DNA from: an unidentified eubacterium SCB49
Lineage (GTDB): Bacteria; Bacteroidota; Bacteroidia; Flavobacteriales; Flavobacteriaceae
DNA: 64,000 nt
Direction of reading: 5' to 3'
Assembly: GCA_000170815.1 (NCBI GenBank)
Contig: ABCO01000003.1
Coordinates: 248,001 to 312,000, forward strand
Shown: in pieces, positions 25,444-33,378 of the stretch
How the letters are laid out: every line of letters begins with the position of its first letter
How positions within the stretch are numbered: the first letter of the stretch is position 1
The notes under the pieces: model-generated
What the model saw: the letters and a program-made list of their open reading frames with translations, nothing else
Database searches by the model: none
Told to the model about the DNA's origin: nothing
Position numbers and translations under genes: made by a program

Positions 25444-25447
25444 GTTT

Positions 25448-25477
25448 CAAAGATACAATTTGAATTAATCTAACAAC
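25448..25477 (-). promoter_or_regulatory. Promoter of the LPS kinase-like gene
   Basis: On the minus strand GTTG (25474-25477), an 18-bp spacer and a perfect -7 TATCTTTG (25448-25455) precede the GTG by 4 bp. The transcript would begin at or very near the start codon. Confidence 0.55.
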
Positions 25478-25500
25478 TTAGAATTTATAGAATCTTTCAC

Positions 25501-25531
25501 TTTGCCCCACACATCAAAATGGCTACCTTTA
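25501..25531 (+). promoter_or_regulatory. Promoter of the GT4 glycosyltransferase gene
   Basis: TTTG (25501-25504), a 19-bp spacer and TACCTTTA (25524-25531, one mismatch) precede the ATG at 25548. It is back-to-back with the kinase promoter, so the 104-bp gap serves two divergent units. Confidence 0.6.
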
Positions 25532-25547
25532 CAGTAAGCTATCAACG

Positions 25548-26615
25548 ATGAAATCTATCTTTCTAGAATCACATAATATTAAAAATCTACACTTTGGATT
25601 TGGGCAGTTTAATTACCACTTAATTAAAGCTTTAGCTAATATTGATACACCAGATTATCAAATTACACTTCATGGTAAAAACACAGATTGGCTAAAGAAA
25701 GAGTACGGTAATGCGTTTAATTATAAAAAAAGTTTTTCGCTAAGACGTTATCCATTATTTAGAATTCGTAAAAAATATGACTTATGGCATTGTCTTAATC
25801 AAAACATTAAGATAGAACCTGCTCATGACATTCCATACCTGCTTACGGTTCATAATATAACGCACATTAAAGACCCTAAAAATTATAAACATGAAGAGGT
25901 ACATCAGCGGTTTCAAGAAAAACTAAATCGCAGTCATGCAATTACCTACATTTCTGAATACGCAAAAAGTAGTACTCATAAGTTTTTTGATGTACCAAAA
26001 GTGCCAGAATATGTAATATATAATGGTAACCCAATGACAGATACATCGATAGAGCTTGGGTTCTCCCCTAGTTTTAAGCCTAAACAGAAATATTTATTTA
26101 GCATTGGTCAGATTACAGGAAGGAAAAACTTTATAGCTTTAGTACGTATGCTTGTTCATACGCCAGGCTACGATTTAATAATTGCTGGAAAAAACAGTAC
26201 AACTACCGCAGAGCAATTAAAAGCAGAAGCAAAAAAATTAGGCGTAGCATCTCGTGTACATCTCATTGGGAATATCTCTGAAGAAGAAAAAAAATACTAT
26301 TTCGCACATTGCGAAGCCTTTGTATTTCCATCTTTACGAGAAGGTTTTGGTCTTCCTTTAATAGAAGCTATGTTATTTGGGAAACCCGTTTTTACCTCAA
26401 ACAATACATCTTTACCAGAAGTAGGTGGTGATGAAGCGCATTACTGGGATACATTTGACCCTAAGTATATGGCAGAAATTGTGTTGTCTGGTTTAGAAAA
26501 TTTCAGAAATAACAAAACAGAACTACAATCTAAATTAATTGCACGTGCTAAACAGTTTAATTGGGAAACAGCAGCAAAACAATATACAGAAGTATATAAA
26601 TCACTTCTGAAATAA
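25548..26615 (+). CDS. GT4-family glycosyltransferase
   Basis: This 355-residue GT-B enzyme has GQITGRKNFIALV at the start of the C-terminal nucleotide-sugar domain, and the EX7E-type motif PSLREGFGLPLIEAM with the two glutamates of retaining GT4 enzymes. The N-terminal acceptor domain begins after about 10 residues. It probably acts at the cytosolic face in building LPS core or another surface glycan with the neighbouring genes. Sugar specificity cannot be read from sequence. It is followed at 6 bp by the pyruvyl-transferase-like gene. Confidence 0.9.
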   Translation: MKSIFLESHNIKNLHFGFGQFNYHLIKALANIDTPDYQITLHGKNTDWLKKEYGNAFNYKKSFSLRRYPLFRIRKKYDLWHCLNQNIKIEPAHDIPYLLTVHNITHIKDPKNYKHEEVHQRFQEKLNRSHAITYISEYAKSSTHKFFDVPKVPEYVIYNGNPMTDTSIELGFSPSFKPKQKYLFSIGQITGRKNFIALVRMLVHTPGYDLIIAGKNSTTTAEQLKAEAKKLGVASRVHLIGNISEEEKKYYFAHCEAFVFPSLREGFGLPLIEAMLFGKPVFTSNNTSLPEVGGDEAHYWDTFDPKYMAEIVLSGLENFRNNKTELQSKLIARAKQFNWETAAKQYTEVYKSLLK

Positions 26616-26621
26616 GATATT

Positions 26622-27521
26622 ATGATTCATAAATTAATCGCATCATACAAACGTAAAAAAACGCGTAGAGAAACGGTAAAAAATATTTTATCGCAAGAGC
26701 AACGCAATGATGGCGTGGTGAACATTCACAGACTAGACACAAAAAACATAGGTGATTATTACTGTGCTCCGCATCATTATTTTCCAGCACTTAAAGGGAA
26801 ATCTTTAGATATTTTTGATAATAAAAGCCAAGACAAGGCAGTAAACAAAAACTTTACAGATACGATAAGCGCAAATTCATTAATTATTGGCGGTGGCGGA
26901 TTACTCAATAGAAATGGTTTTAAACTTCAAATGAAACTTTTTGAAACACTTGCTGAAGGGAATAAAAAAACTGTTTTATGGGGTGTAGGTCATAATGAAA
27001 AATCTCCTTCAACCTATGGTAAAGTAACAGATTACAATATAGATGTTACAAAATTTGGTTTAGCAGGAACAAGAGATGTTTCTATGCCTGGAGAGTTTTT
27101 ACCTTGCGTGAGTTGTTTGCATACTGTTTTTGATAAACCCTTTGTAGAAACACAAGCAATAGGAGTTGTTTTTCATAAAGATACAATGCGTAAACCAAAC
27201 ATTCTAGCGATGTTTAAAGCATATCCATCTACCTCAAATACGACCAACTTAGAAGACCTAATCAGTTTTATTGGGAAAAGTGAAACTATCATAACAGATA
27301 GCTATCACGCTATGTATTGGACTATGCTACTTGGTAAAAAAGTAGTTGTAGTACCTAATTCATCAAAATTTTACGATTTTAATCATAAACCTGTTTTTTC
27401 ATCATTTGAAAATGCAATTGCAGATGTTGCAAAAGCAACTAACTACAGTGGTATATTAGAAGAATGCAGATCTATCAATCAATTATTTTACGAAAAAACA
27501 GCAAATTATCTCAACTTATAA
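26622..27521 (+). CDS. Polysaccharide pyruvyl transferase-family protein
   Basis: This 299-residue protein matches the GT-B-like pyruvyl transferase family: NIGDYYCAPHHYF near the start, LIIGGGGLLNRNG, LWGVGHNEK and TDSYHAMYWTMLLGKKVVVVPNSSKFYDF. Such enzymes add pyruvyl ketals from PEP to surface sugars, giving them negative charge; some homologues are inactive or have other roles. The basic N-terminal 25 residues (KRKKTRRE) are an unusual extension. It lies between the GT4 gene (6 bp) and tsaC (1 bp). Confidence 0.83.
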   Translation: MIHKLIASYKRKKTRRETVKNILSQEQRNDGVVNIHRLDTKNIGDYYCAPHHYFPALKGKSLDIFDNKSQDKAVNKNFTDTISANSLIIGGGGLLNRNGFKLQMKLFETLAEGNKKTVLWGVGHNEKSPSTYGKVTDYNIDVTKFGLAGTRDVSMPGEFLPCVSCLHTVFDKPFVETQAIGVVFHKDTMRKPNILAMFKAYPSTSNTTNLEDLISFIGKSETIITDSYHAMYWTMLLGKKVVVVPNSSKFYDFNHKPVFSSFENAIADVAKATNYSGILEECRSINQLFYEKTANYLNL

Positions 27522-27522
27522 T

Positions 27523-28083
27523 ATGAAAGAAGAAATATTTAAAGCATTAGAAGTATTAAAAAAAGGAGGGCTTATCCTCTACCCTACAGATACCGTTTGG
27601 GGTATAGGTTGTGATGCTACTAATCCAGAAGCTATAGCCAAGGTGTATGCACTAAAAAAACGTGTTGAAACCAAATCTCTTATCTGTTTAGTACACGATT
27701 TTAAAATGCTTAACCAGTTTGTAGAAGATATTCCAGAAGTGGCTTATGACATATTAAAATATGCAGAAAAGCCAACTACAATTGTTTATGACGACCCTAT
27801 CAGAATTGCAGAAAACATTGTAGCACCAGATAATACGCTAGGCTTTAGAGTAACAGACGATGCTTTTTCTAAAAATTTAGTCCGTAAATTTAGATGGCCT
27901 GTAGTAGCTACTTCAGCAAACGTTAGTGGCCAAAAAACACCAAAAAGTTTTAAAGATATTTCACAAGAAATTTTAGACGGTGTAGACTATGTCGTAAATT
28001 TGAACCGTAATAAACCAAGCGGTAAACCAAGTGCTATTATTAAGCTTAGCAAAGATGGTGGCGTAAAGATTATTAGAAAATAA
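27523..28083 (+). CDS. tsaC: L-threonylcarbamoyladenylate synthase (Sua5/YrdC type)
   Basis: This 186-residue protein of the YrdC fold has the nucleotide-binding signature LKKGGLILYPTDTVWGIGCD, then KKR, PTTIVYDDP and VVATSANVSGQKTPKSFKDI. It makes threonylcarbamoyl-AMP from threonine, bicarbonate and ATP for the universal t6A37 modification of ANN-decoding tRNAs. The protein is the short form without the C-terminal Sua5 domain. Its position 1 bp after the glycan gene suggests shared transcription, not shared function. Confidence 0.9.
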   Translation: MKEEIFKALEVLKKGGLILYPTDTVWGIGCDATNPEAIAKVYALKKRVETKSLICLVHDFKMLNQFVEDIPEVAYDILKYAEKPTTIVYDDPIRIAENIVAPDNTLGFRVTDDAFSKNLVRKFRWPVVATSANVSGQKTPKSFKDISQEILDGVDYVVNLNRNKPSGKPSAIIKLSKDGGVKIIRK

Positions 28084-28150
28084 TTGCTTCGGAAATAGGA
28101 CATAAATTGACTTAAGGCTTAAATTTAAATGCACCGCAGAACACTGTAGT

Positions 28151-28882
28151 ATGAGTTGTGTAGATCCAAAAATAGAACTTGACCAAAATGGCTACGCTGT
28201 TTTACCTAATTTTTATTCTGAAACTGAAATAGAAAATATTTTGGATTGTATTGATAATACAGAGCAAAATGGAGAAGCGTTTTTAAAAACAAAAGATTTA
28301 TTTGCCATTCGTCAATTATTGATAAATATACCCGAATTAGAACCCCTAGTTTTTAACTCAAAACTATTAAGTTTAATTTCTAATCTTTTTAAAAACAATT
28401 GTTATTTAACAAAGGGAATCTATTTTGATAAAACAAGTCAATCCAATTGGTTTGTACCGTATCATCAAGATTTAAGTATTTCTGTAGATCAAAAAATTGA
28501 ATTAGATAATTATAACAATTGGACTTTTAAAAAAGGGCAATACGGAGTGCAACCTCCACTAAAAATTTTACAAGACACTATTACAATTCGTATTCATTTA
28601 GATACTACCACAAAAGAAAATGGAGCTATAAAAGTAATTCCTAAGTCACACACTAAAGGTATAATTAGAACAAATTCTGAAGATTGGTGTACTCAAAATG
28701 AGCACATATGCGAAGTACCTAAAGGAGGTGTAATGTTAATGAAACCACTCACTTTACACGCTTCAAACAGAACGACTAATGGAGAAAAAAGAAGAGTCAT
28801 TCATTTAGAATTTAACAAGCATCTTTTAAATGCGCCTCTTAAGTGGCTAGAATTTAAAAACATAATAAATAATTCAGCATAA
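28151..28882 (+). CDS. Phytanoyl-CoA dioxygenase (PhyH)-family protein
   Basis: This 243-residue Fe(II)/2-oxoglutarate dioxygenase-like protein has the metal-binding set H105-x-D107 in YHQDLS and the distal H203 in LTLHASNRTT, with R214 placed to bind 2-oxoglutarate. The set is complete, so it is probably active. The substrate is unknown; the family hydroxylates lipids, amino acids and natural products. It sits alone between tsaC and the CCA-enzyme gene, which is not a pairing I know as conserved and may mark a later insertion. Confidence 0.83.
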   Translation: MSCVDPKIELDQNGYAVLPNFYSETEIENILDCIDNTEQNGEAFLKTKDLFAIRQLLINIPELEPLVFNSKLLSLISNLFKNNCYLTKGIYFDKTSQSNWFVPYHQDLSISVDQKIELDNYNNWTFKKGQYGVQPPLKILQDTITIRIHLDTTTKENGAIKVIPKSHTKGIIRTNSEDWCTQNEHICEVPKGGVMLMKPLTLHASNRTTNGEKRRVIHLEFNKHLLNAPLKWLEFKNIINNSA

Positions 28883-28941
28883 TTTCATTTTAAATCATTG
28901 TATTTATAGGATCATAAAATGAAAAATAAAGTATTAAAATA

Positions 28942-30366
28942 TTGAAAACCTCAAATTATAAAACTGCCCTAAGTAACCCTATATTTAATAGTGTTAGTAA
29001 AGCTGCAAGCAACCTAAATCTAGACACCTATGTGATAGGAGGTTTTGTTCGTGATTATCTTTTAGATCGTGGTGACGCAAAAGATATAGATATCGTAGCT
29101 GTAGGAAGCGGAATAACACTTGCCAAAGAAGTCTCAAAACTCTTGCCTGGAAAACCTAATGTATCTGTATTTAAAAGTTATGGGACAGCAATGCTTAAAT
29201 CTTCTAATATAGAACTAGAATTTGTAGGTGCGAGAAAAGAAAGCTATTCTGAAAACAGCAGAAACCCTGCAGTAGAAAACGGAACGCTACAAGACGATCA
29301 AAATCGTAGAGATTTTACCATAAACGCATTAGCGCTAAGCCTTAACGAAGCAACTTACGGAGACTTATTAGATCCGTTTAATGGGGTTGAAGATTTACAT
29401 AATAAAATCATACGAACGCCACTAGACCCAGATATAACGTATAGTGACGACCCATTGCGTATGCTTAGAGCTATTCGTTTTGCAACACAATTAGATTTTA
29501 CAATCGAAAAAGAATCGCTAGAAGCCATTACACGTAATGCAGATAGGATTACAATTATCAGTAAAGAGCGAATCGTTACAGAGATAAACAAAATTTTAAA
29601 CGCACCTGTACCATCTAAAGGTTTTGCTTTATTACATAAAACAGGATTATTACCACATATTTTTCCAGAATTAGTAGCCCTACAAGGCATTGATGAAAAA
29701 GAAGGACAAAAACATAAAGATAACTTTTGGCACACGCTAGAAGTTGTAGATAATATTGCGCAAACAACAGATAACCTTTGGCTACGTTGGGCTGCCTTAT
29801 TACATGACATAGGAAAAGCTCCAACAAAACGTTTTCACAAAAAAATAGGATGGACATTTCATTCACACGAATTTGTGGGTTCAAAAATGGTCTACAAACT
29901 ATTTAAGCGCTTAAAAATGCCACTGAATGACAAAATGAAATTTGTCCAAAAAATGGTACTCATGAGCTCCCGCCCTATTGTGTTGGCTACCGAAGTCACA
30001 GATAGTGCAGTAAGACGATTAGTCTTTGACGCAGGCGATTATGTAGATGATTTAATGACTTTATGTGAAGCAGACATCACCACAAAAAACCCTAAAAAGT
30101 TTAAGAAGTATCATAAGAACTTTGAGATTGTCCGCAAAAAAATTGTAGAAGTTGAAGAGCGTGACTCAATTCGTAATTTTCAACCACCAGTAAGTGGTGA
30201 AGAAATAATGAAAACGTTTAATTTAAAACCTTCTAGAGAAATAGGACAAATAAAGGACGCTATTAAAGAAGCCATTTTAGAAGGTGAAATTGCAAATGAT
30301 TATGACGAAGCTTATGCGTTTATGCTAAAAAAAGGAGCTAAACTAGGCTTAAAAGTAGCACAATAA
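28942..30366 (+). CDS. cca: CCA-adding enzyme / poly(A) polymerase-like nucleotidyltransferase with HD domain
   Basis: This is a 474-residue class II tRNA nucleotidyltransferase. The catalytic head is YVIGGFVRDYLLDRG..KDIDIVAVG with the two metal aspartates, then RRDFTINALA and DPLRMLRAIRFA. An HD domain follows (LLHDIGKAPTKRF, HSHEFVGSKM). It builds or repairs the CCA 3' end of tRNAs; a poly(A) polymerase role is less likely. No ATG fits: the frame opens at 28930, so a TTG at 28942 is the likely start. A nine-codon frame starting at 28919 ends in a TGA overlapping that TTG. Confidence 0.9.
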   Translation: MKTSNYKTALSNPIFNSVSKAASNLNLDTYVIGGFVRDYLLDRGDAKDIDIVAVGSGITLAKEVSKLLPGKPNVSVFKSYGTAMLKSSNIELEFVGARKESYSENSRNPAVENGTLQDDQNRRDFTINALALSLNEATYGDLLDPFNGVEDLHNKIIRTPLDPDITYSDDPLRMLRAIRFATQLDFTIEKESLEAITRNADRITIISKERIVTEINKILNAPVPSKGFALLHKTGLLPHIFPELVALQGIDEKEGQKHKDNFWHTLEVVDNIAQTTDNLWLRWAALLHDIGKAPTKRFHKKIGWTFHSHEFVGSKMVYKLFKRLKMPLNDKMKFVQKMVLMSSRPIVLATEVTDSAVRRLVFDAGDYVDDLMTLCEADITTKNPKKFKKYHKNFEIVRKKIVEVEERDSIRNFQPPVSGEEIMKTFNLKPSREIGQIKDAIKEAILEGEIANDYDEAYAFMLKKGAKLGLKVAQ

Positions 30367-30374
30367 TAAAACAA

Positions 30375-31214
30375 ATGTCACACTGAGCACAGTTGAAGTG
30401 TAAAAACAAAATCAAAAATGTCACACTGAGCGCAGTCGAAGTGCATCAAACAGACTAAAATAAAAAAATAGTGAAACCCATTGTCTTCGACTGCGCTCAG
30501 ACTGACAATAGTAAAAAATTAAAACACATTATAATAGCACACTGAGCGCAGTCGAAGTGTAAATAACAAAATCAAAAATGTCACACTGAGCGCAGTCGAA
30601 GTGTTAAAAACAAAATCAAAAATGTCACACTGAGCGCAGTCGAAGTGCATCAAACAGACTAAAATAAAAAAATAGTGAAACCCATTGTCTTCGACTGCGC
30701 TCAGACTGACAATAGTAAAAAATTAAAACACATTATAATAGCACACTGAGCGCAGTTGAAGTGTAAATAACAAAATCAAAAATGTCACACTGAGCGCAGT
30801 CGAAGTGTTAAAAACAAAATCAAAAATGTCACACTGAGCGCAGTCGAAGTGCATCAAACAGACTAAATTAAAAAAATAGTAAAACCCATTGTCTTCGACT
30901 GCGCTCAGACTGACAATAGTAAAAAATTAAATACATTATAATAGCACACGGAGCGTAGTCGAAGTGTAAATAACAAAATCAAAAATGTCACACTGAGCGC
31001 AGTCGAAGTGTTAAAAACAAAATCAAAAATGTCACACTGAGCGCAGTCGAAGTGTTAAAAACAAAATCAAAAATGTCACACTGAGCGCAGTCGAAGTGCA
31101 TCAAAAAGACTAAAATAAAAAAATAGTAAAACCCATTGGTCTTCGACTGCGCTCAGACTTACAATAGTAAAAAATTAAATACATTATAATAGCACACTGC
31201 GCGCAGTCGAAGTG
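30375..31214. repeat. Repeat array B: 204-bp tandem units of hairpin elements
   Basis: The reverse element (arms GTCT/AGAC) recurs at 30484, 30688, 30892 and 31140: steps 204, 204 and 248. The last step contains one extra copy of a 44-bp sub-repeat (204 + 44 = 248). Each unit has about three forward elements (TGTCA or TAGCA prefix, arms CACT/AGTG) and one reverse element. About 17 elements are present in total, some with point changes in the core. The array runs from 9 bp after the cca stop to 18 bp before the ctaA ATG and contains no gene. Confidence 0.9.
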
Positions 31215-31231
31215 TAAAAACAAAACCTACA

Positions 31232-32245
31232 ATGAAAGACAATAAAAAAGTTATTTACTGGCTACTTACAGGCTGCTTCCTTATCTTTATTATGGTTGTA
31301 GTTGGTGGTATTACACGCCTTACACACTCGGGACTTTCTATATCTAGCTACCAGCTTTTTTCTGGAACCATCCCTCCTATGAACGAAACAGAATGGATTG
31401 CAGAATTTGATCATTATAAGCAATTTCCCGAATATCAAAAGAAGAATCACGGGATGTCGCTTGAAGAATTTAAAGACATCTATTTCTGGGAATGGATACA
31501 TCGTGTAATTGGCCGATTTATTGGAATCGTATTTTTAGTTCCATTTCTTTATTTTCTTCTGAAACGTCAACTTTCAAAATCCACTGTTAAAAAATCTCTT
31601 TTACTATTGTTTTTGGGTGGTTTTCAAGGGTTTTTAGGTTGGTATATGGTAAAAAGCGGACTGGTTGACAGACCAGACGTGAGTCACTACAGGCTTGCCA
31701 TGCACCTAACCACCGCATTTATAACGTTTGCCTACACACTTTGGGTAGCACTAGATTTATGGTTTCCGAAGAAAAAAGAAATCGATAAAGGTTTTAGAAA
31801 TTTAATTAGAATTAGTCTTGTTATTTTGATTACACAGATTATTTACGGTGCTTTTGTAGCCGGTTTAGATGCCGGATGGATACACAACCACTGGCCGATG
31901 ATGAGTGATGGTCAATGGATTCATGATGCTGTAACCATAGAACAAACACCCGTATGGCGTAACTTTATAGAAGGTAAAAGTGGTGTTCAGTTTGTACATA
32001 GAACTTTTGCTTATGTGGTGGTACTTTTTATTGCAATAATCTGGTGGAAATCAAAGCAACAAGCACAAACTAAACTACAAGAAAAGGGCGTAAATGCGCT
32101 CACTATCTTGGTTTTAGTTCAATTTATATTAGGTATTTTCACTTTAGTACTTCAAGTACCGGTAATTCTTGGTGTACTTCATCAAGTGGTTGCTTTCTTT
32201 TTACTAGCTGCTATGACTTTTACATTACATCGATATTCTAAATAA
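31232..32245 (+). CDS. ctaA: Heme A synthase, COX15/CtaA family
   Basis: This is a 337-residue membrane protein with about eight helices. The family start VVVGGITRLTHSGLSI is clear, and conserved histidines lie in WEWIHRVIGR, HLTTAF, FVHRTFAYV and LHQVVAFF, matching the heme-binding pairs of the two four-helix halves. It oxidises the C8 methyl of heme O to make heme A for aa3-type cytochrome oxidase. The gene is enclosed on both sides by hairpin-repeat arrays (B and C), so its promoter must lie inside array B or upstream of it. Confidence 0.93.
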   Translation: MKDNKKVIYWLLTGCFLIFIMVVVGGITRLTHSGLSISSYQLFSGTIPPMNETEWIAEFDHYKQFPEYQKKNHGMSLEEFKDIYFWEWIHRVIGRFIGIVFLVPFLYFLLKRQLSKSTVKKSLLLLFLGGFQGFLGWYMVKSGLVDRPDVSHYRLAMHLTTAFITFAYTLWVALDLWFPKKKEIDKGFRNLIRISLVILITQIIYGAFVAGLDAGWIHNHWPMMSDGQWIHDAVTIEQTPVWRNFIEGKSGVQFVHRTFAYVVVLFIAIIWWKSKQQAQTKLQEKGVNALTILVLVQFILGIFTLVLQVPVILGVLHQVVAFFLLAAMTFTLHRYSK

Positions 32246-32251
32246 AGTTTA

Positions 32252-32627
32252 ATGTCACACTGAGCGCAGTCGAAGTGTAAAAACAAAATCAAAACTGTCA
32301 CACGGAGCACAGTCGAAGTGAATCAAACAGACTAAAATAAAAAAAATAGTGAAAACCATTGTCTTCGACTATGCTCAGACTGACAATGTTATTGCTCATT
32401 TAAAATTAGTCAAATGTCACACTGAGCGCAGCCGAAGTGCATCAAACAGACTAAAATAAAAAAATAGTGAAAACCATTGTCTTCGACTGCGCTCAGACTG
32501 ACAATGTTATTGCTCATTTAAAATTAGTCAAATGTCACACTGAGCGCAGCCGAAGTGCATCAAACAGACTAAAATAAAAAAATAGTGAAAACCATTGTCT
32601 TCGACTGCGCTCAGACTTACAATGTTA
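32252..32627. repeat. Repeat array C: 118-bp tandem units of hairpin elements
   Basis: Reverse elements recur at 32362, 32480 and 32598 (steps of exactly 118 bp), with forward elements (arms CACT/AGTG) between. The last two units are almost identical, including a spacer (TTATTGCTCATTTAAAATTAG) not present in array B. About seven elements are present. It starts 7 bp after the ctaA stop and lies before the promoter of the next gene. The first unit carries several core mutations (GAGCACAGTCGA). Confidence 0.9.
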
Positions 32628-32748
32628 TTGTTTTCTATACTTTAGAGATTTTCAAATTCAAGTTCATTTTTTTTTCTATTGTTAATATCTCGCACATTTC
32701 CGAAGTAATTTTTAACCTTCACACTCTGCTTTCTCAAAAGGAAACTAA

Positions 32749-32756
32749 TATCTTTG
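32749..32756 (+). promoter_or_regulatory. Putative -7 element of the pRiA4b-like gene
   Basis: A perfect TATCTTTG lies 20 bp before the ATG at 32777. No TTTG is present at the expected -33 distance. Confidence 0.45.
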
Positions 32757-32776
32757 CAGGCTAATATTTTTATATA

Positions 32777-33286
32777 ATGATTTACCGATTAAGAGTTATT
32801 CTAGACACTGTTGAAGACATTTTTAGAGACATAGAAATACAGTCTTCCAGCACTTTAGAAGATTTTCATAATGTAATTACACAATCTTTTGGCTTTGAAG
32901 GTCAAGAAATGGCGTCTTTTTATGTGAGTAATGACGCTTGGGAACAAGGCCAAGAAATTGCTCTTTTTGATATGAGTGAAAAGCCTGGAGAAAAACGTGT
33001 AATGAGTGATACCATTTTGGGCGATACTTTGTGGGAAAAACAAACCAAACTTATTTATGTATATGATTTTTTATACATGTGGACCTTTATGGTAGAACTT
33101 GCTGAAATTGTAGAGCCAGAGCCTGGTATGCAATATCCTAACCTAATGTTTGCACAAGGAGAAATTCCGTTAGAAGCACTAGAACCAGAATTGAAAGACG
33201 CTAATAGTGACGATGAAGATGATTTTGATGACGACTATGGCTTTGACGATTATGAGTCTCTAGATTTTGATGAAAACTGGAATTAG
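32777..33286 (+). CDS. pRiA4b ORF-3-like (IS1096 passenger-type) protein
   Basis: This 169-residue protein has the pRiA4b_ORF3 pattern: YRLRVILDTVEDIFRDIEIQSSSTLEDFHNVI, FYVSNDAWEQG, YVYDFLYMW. It ends in a very acidic tail (about 140-169, DDEDDFDDDYGFDDYES) that is probably disordered. Database names often call this family an IS1096 passenger, but there is no transposase or inverted repeat here. The fold is thought to be a small beta-grasp-like nucleic-acid or protein-binding domain; the function is unknown. Confidence 0.82.
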   Translation: MIYRLRVILDTVEDIFRDIEIQSSSTLEDFHNVITQSFGFEGQEMASFYVSNDAWEQGQEIALFDMSEKPGEKRVMSDTILGDTLWEKQTKLIYVYDFLYMWTFMVELAEIVEPEPGMQYPNLMFAQGEIPLEALEPELKDANSDDEDDFDDDYGFDDYESLDFDENWN

Positions 33287-33378
33287 TGAAAATCCGATGG
33301 CTTTTGCTTTAAGCAATAAGCTTAGTATTAACAAATTTTAAAAGCTTGAAGCATTTTGCCTAAAGCACTAAGTAAAAA

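Noticed and set aside
30375..31214. Repeat arrays as CRISPR
   Set aside because: Units are 118-204 bp, spacers are repeated and not unique, each unit contains opposed hairpins, and there is no cas gene in the window.
32777..33286. Mobile element because of the IS1096-passenger family name
   Set aside because: No transposase, terminal inverted repeats or target duplication flank the gene; the name is historical.
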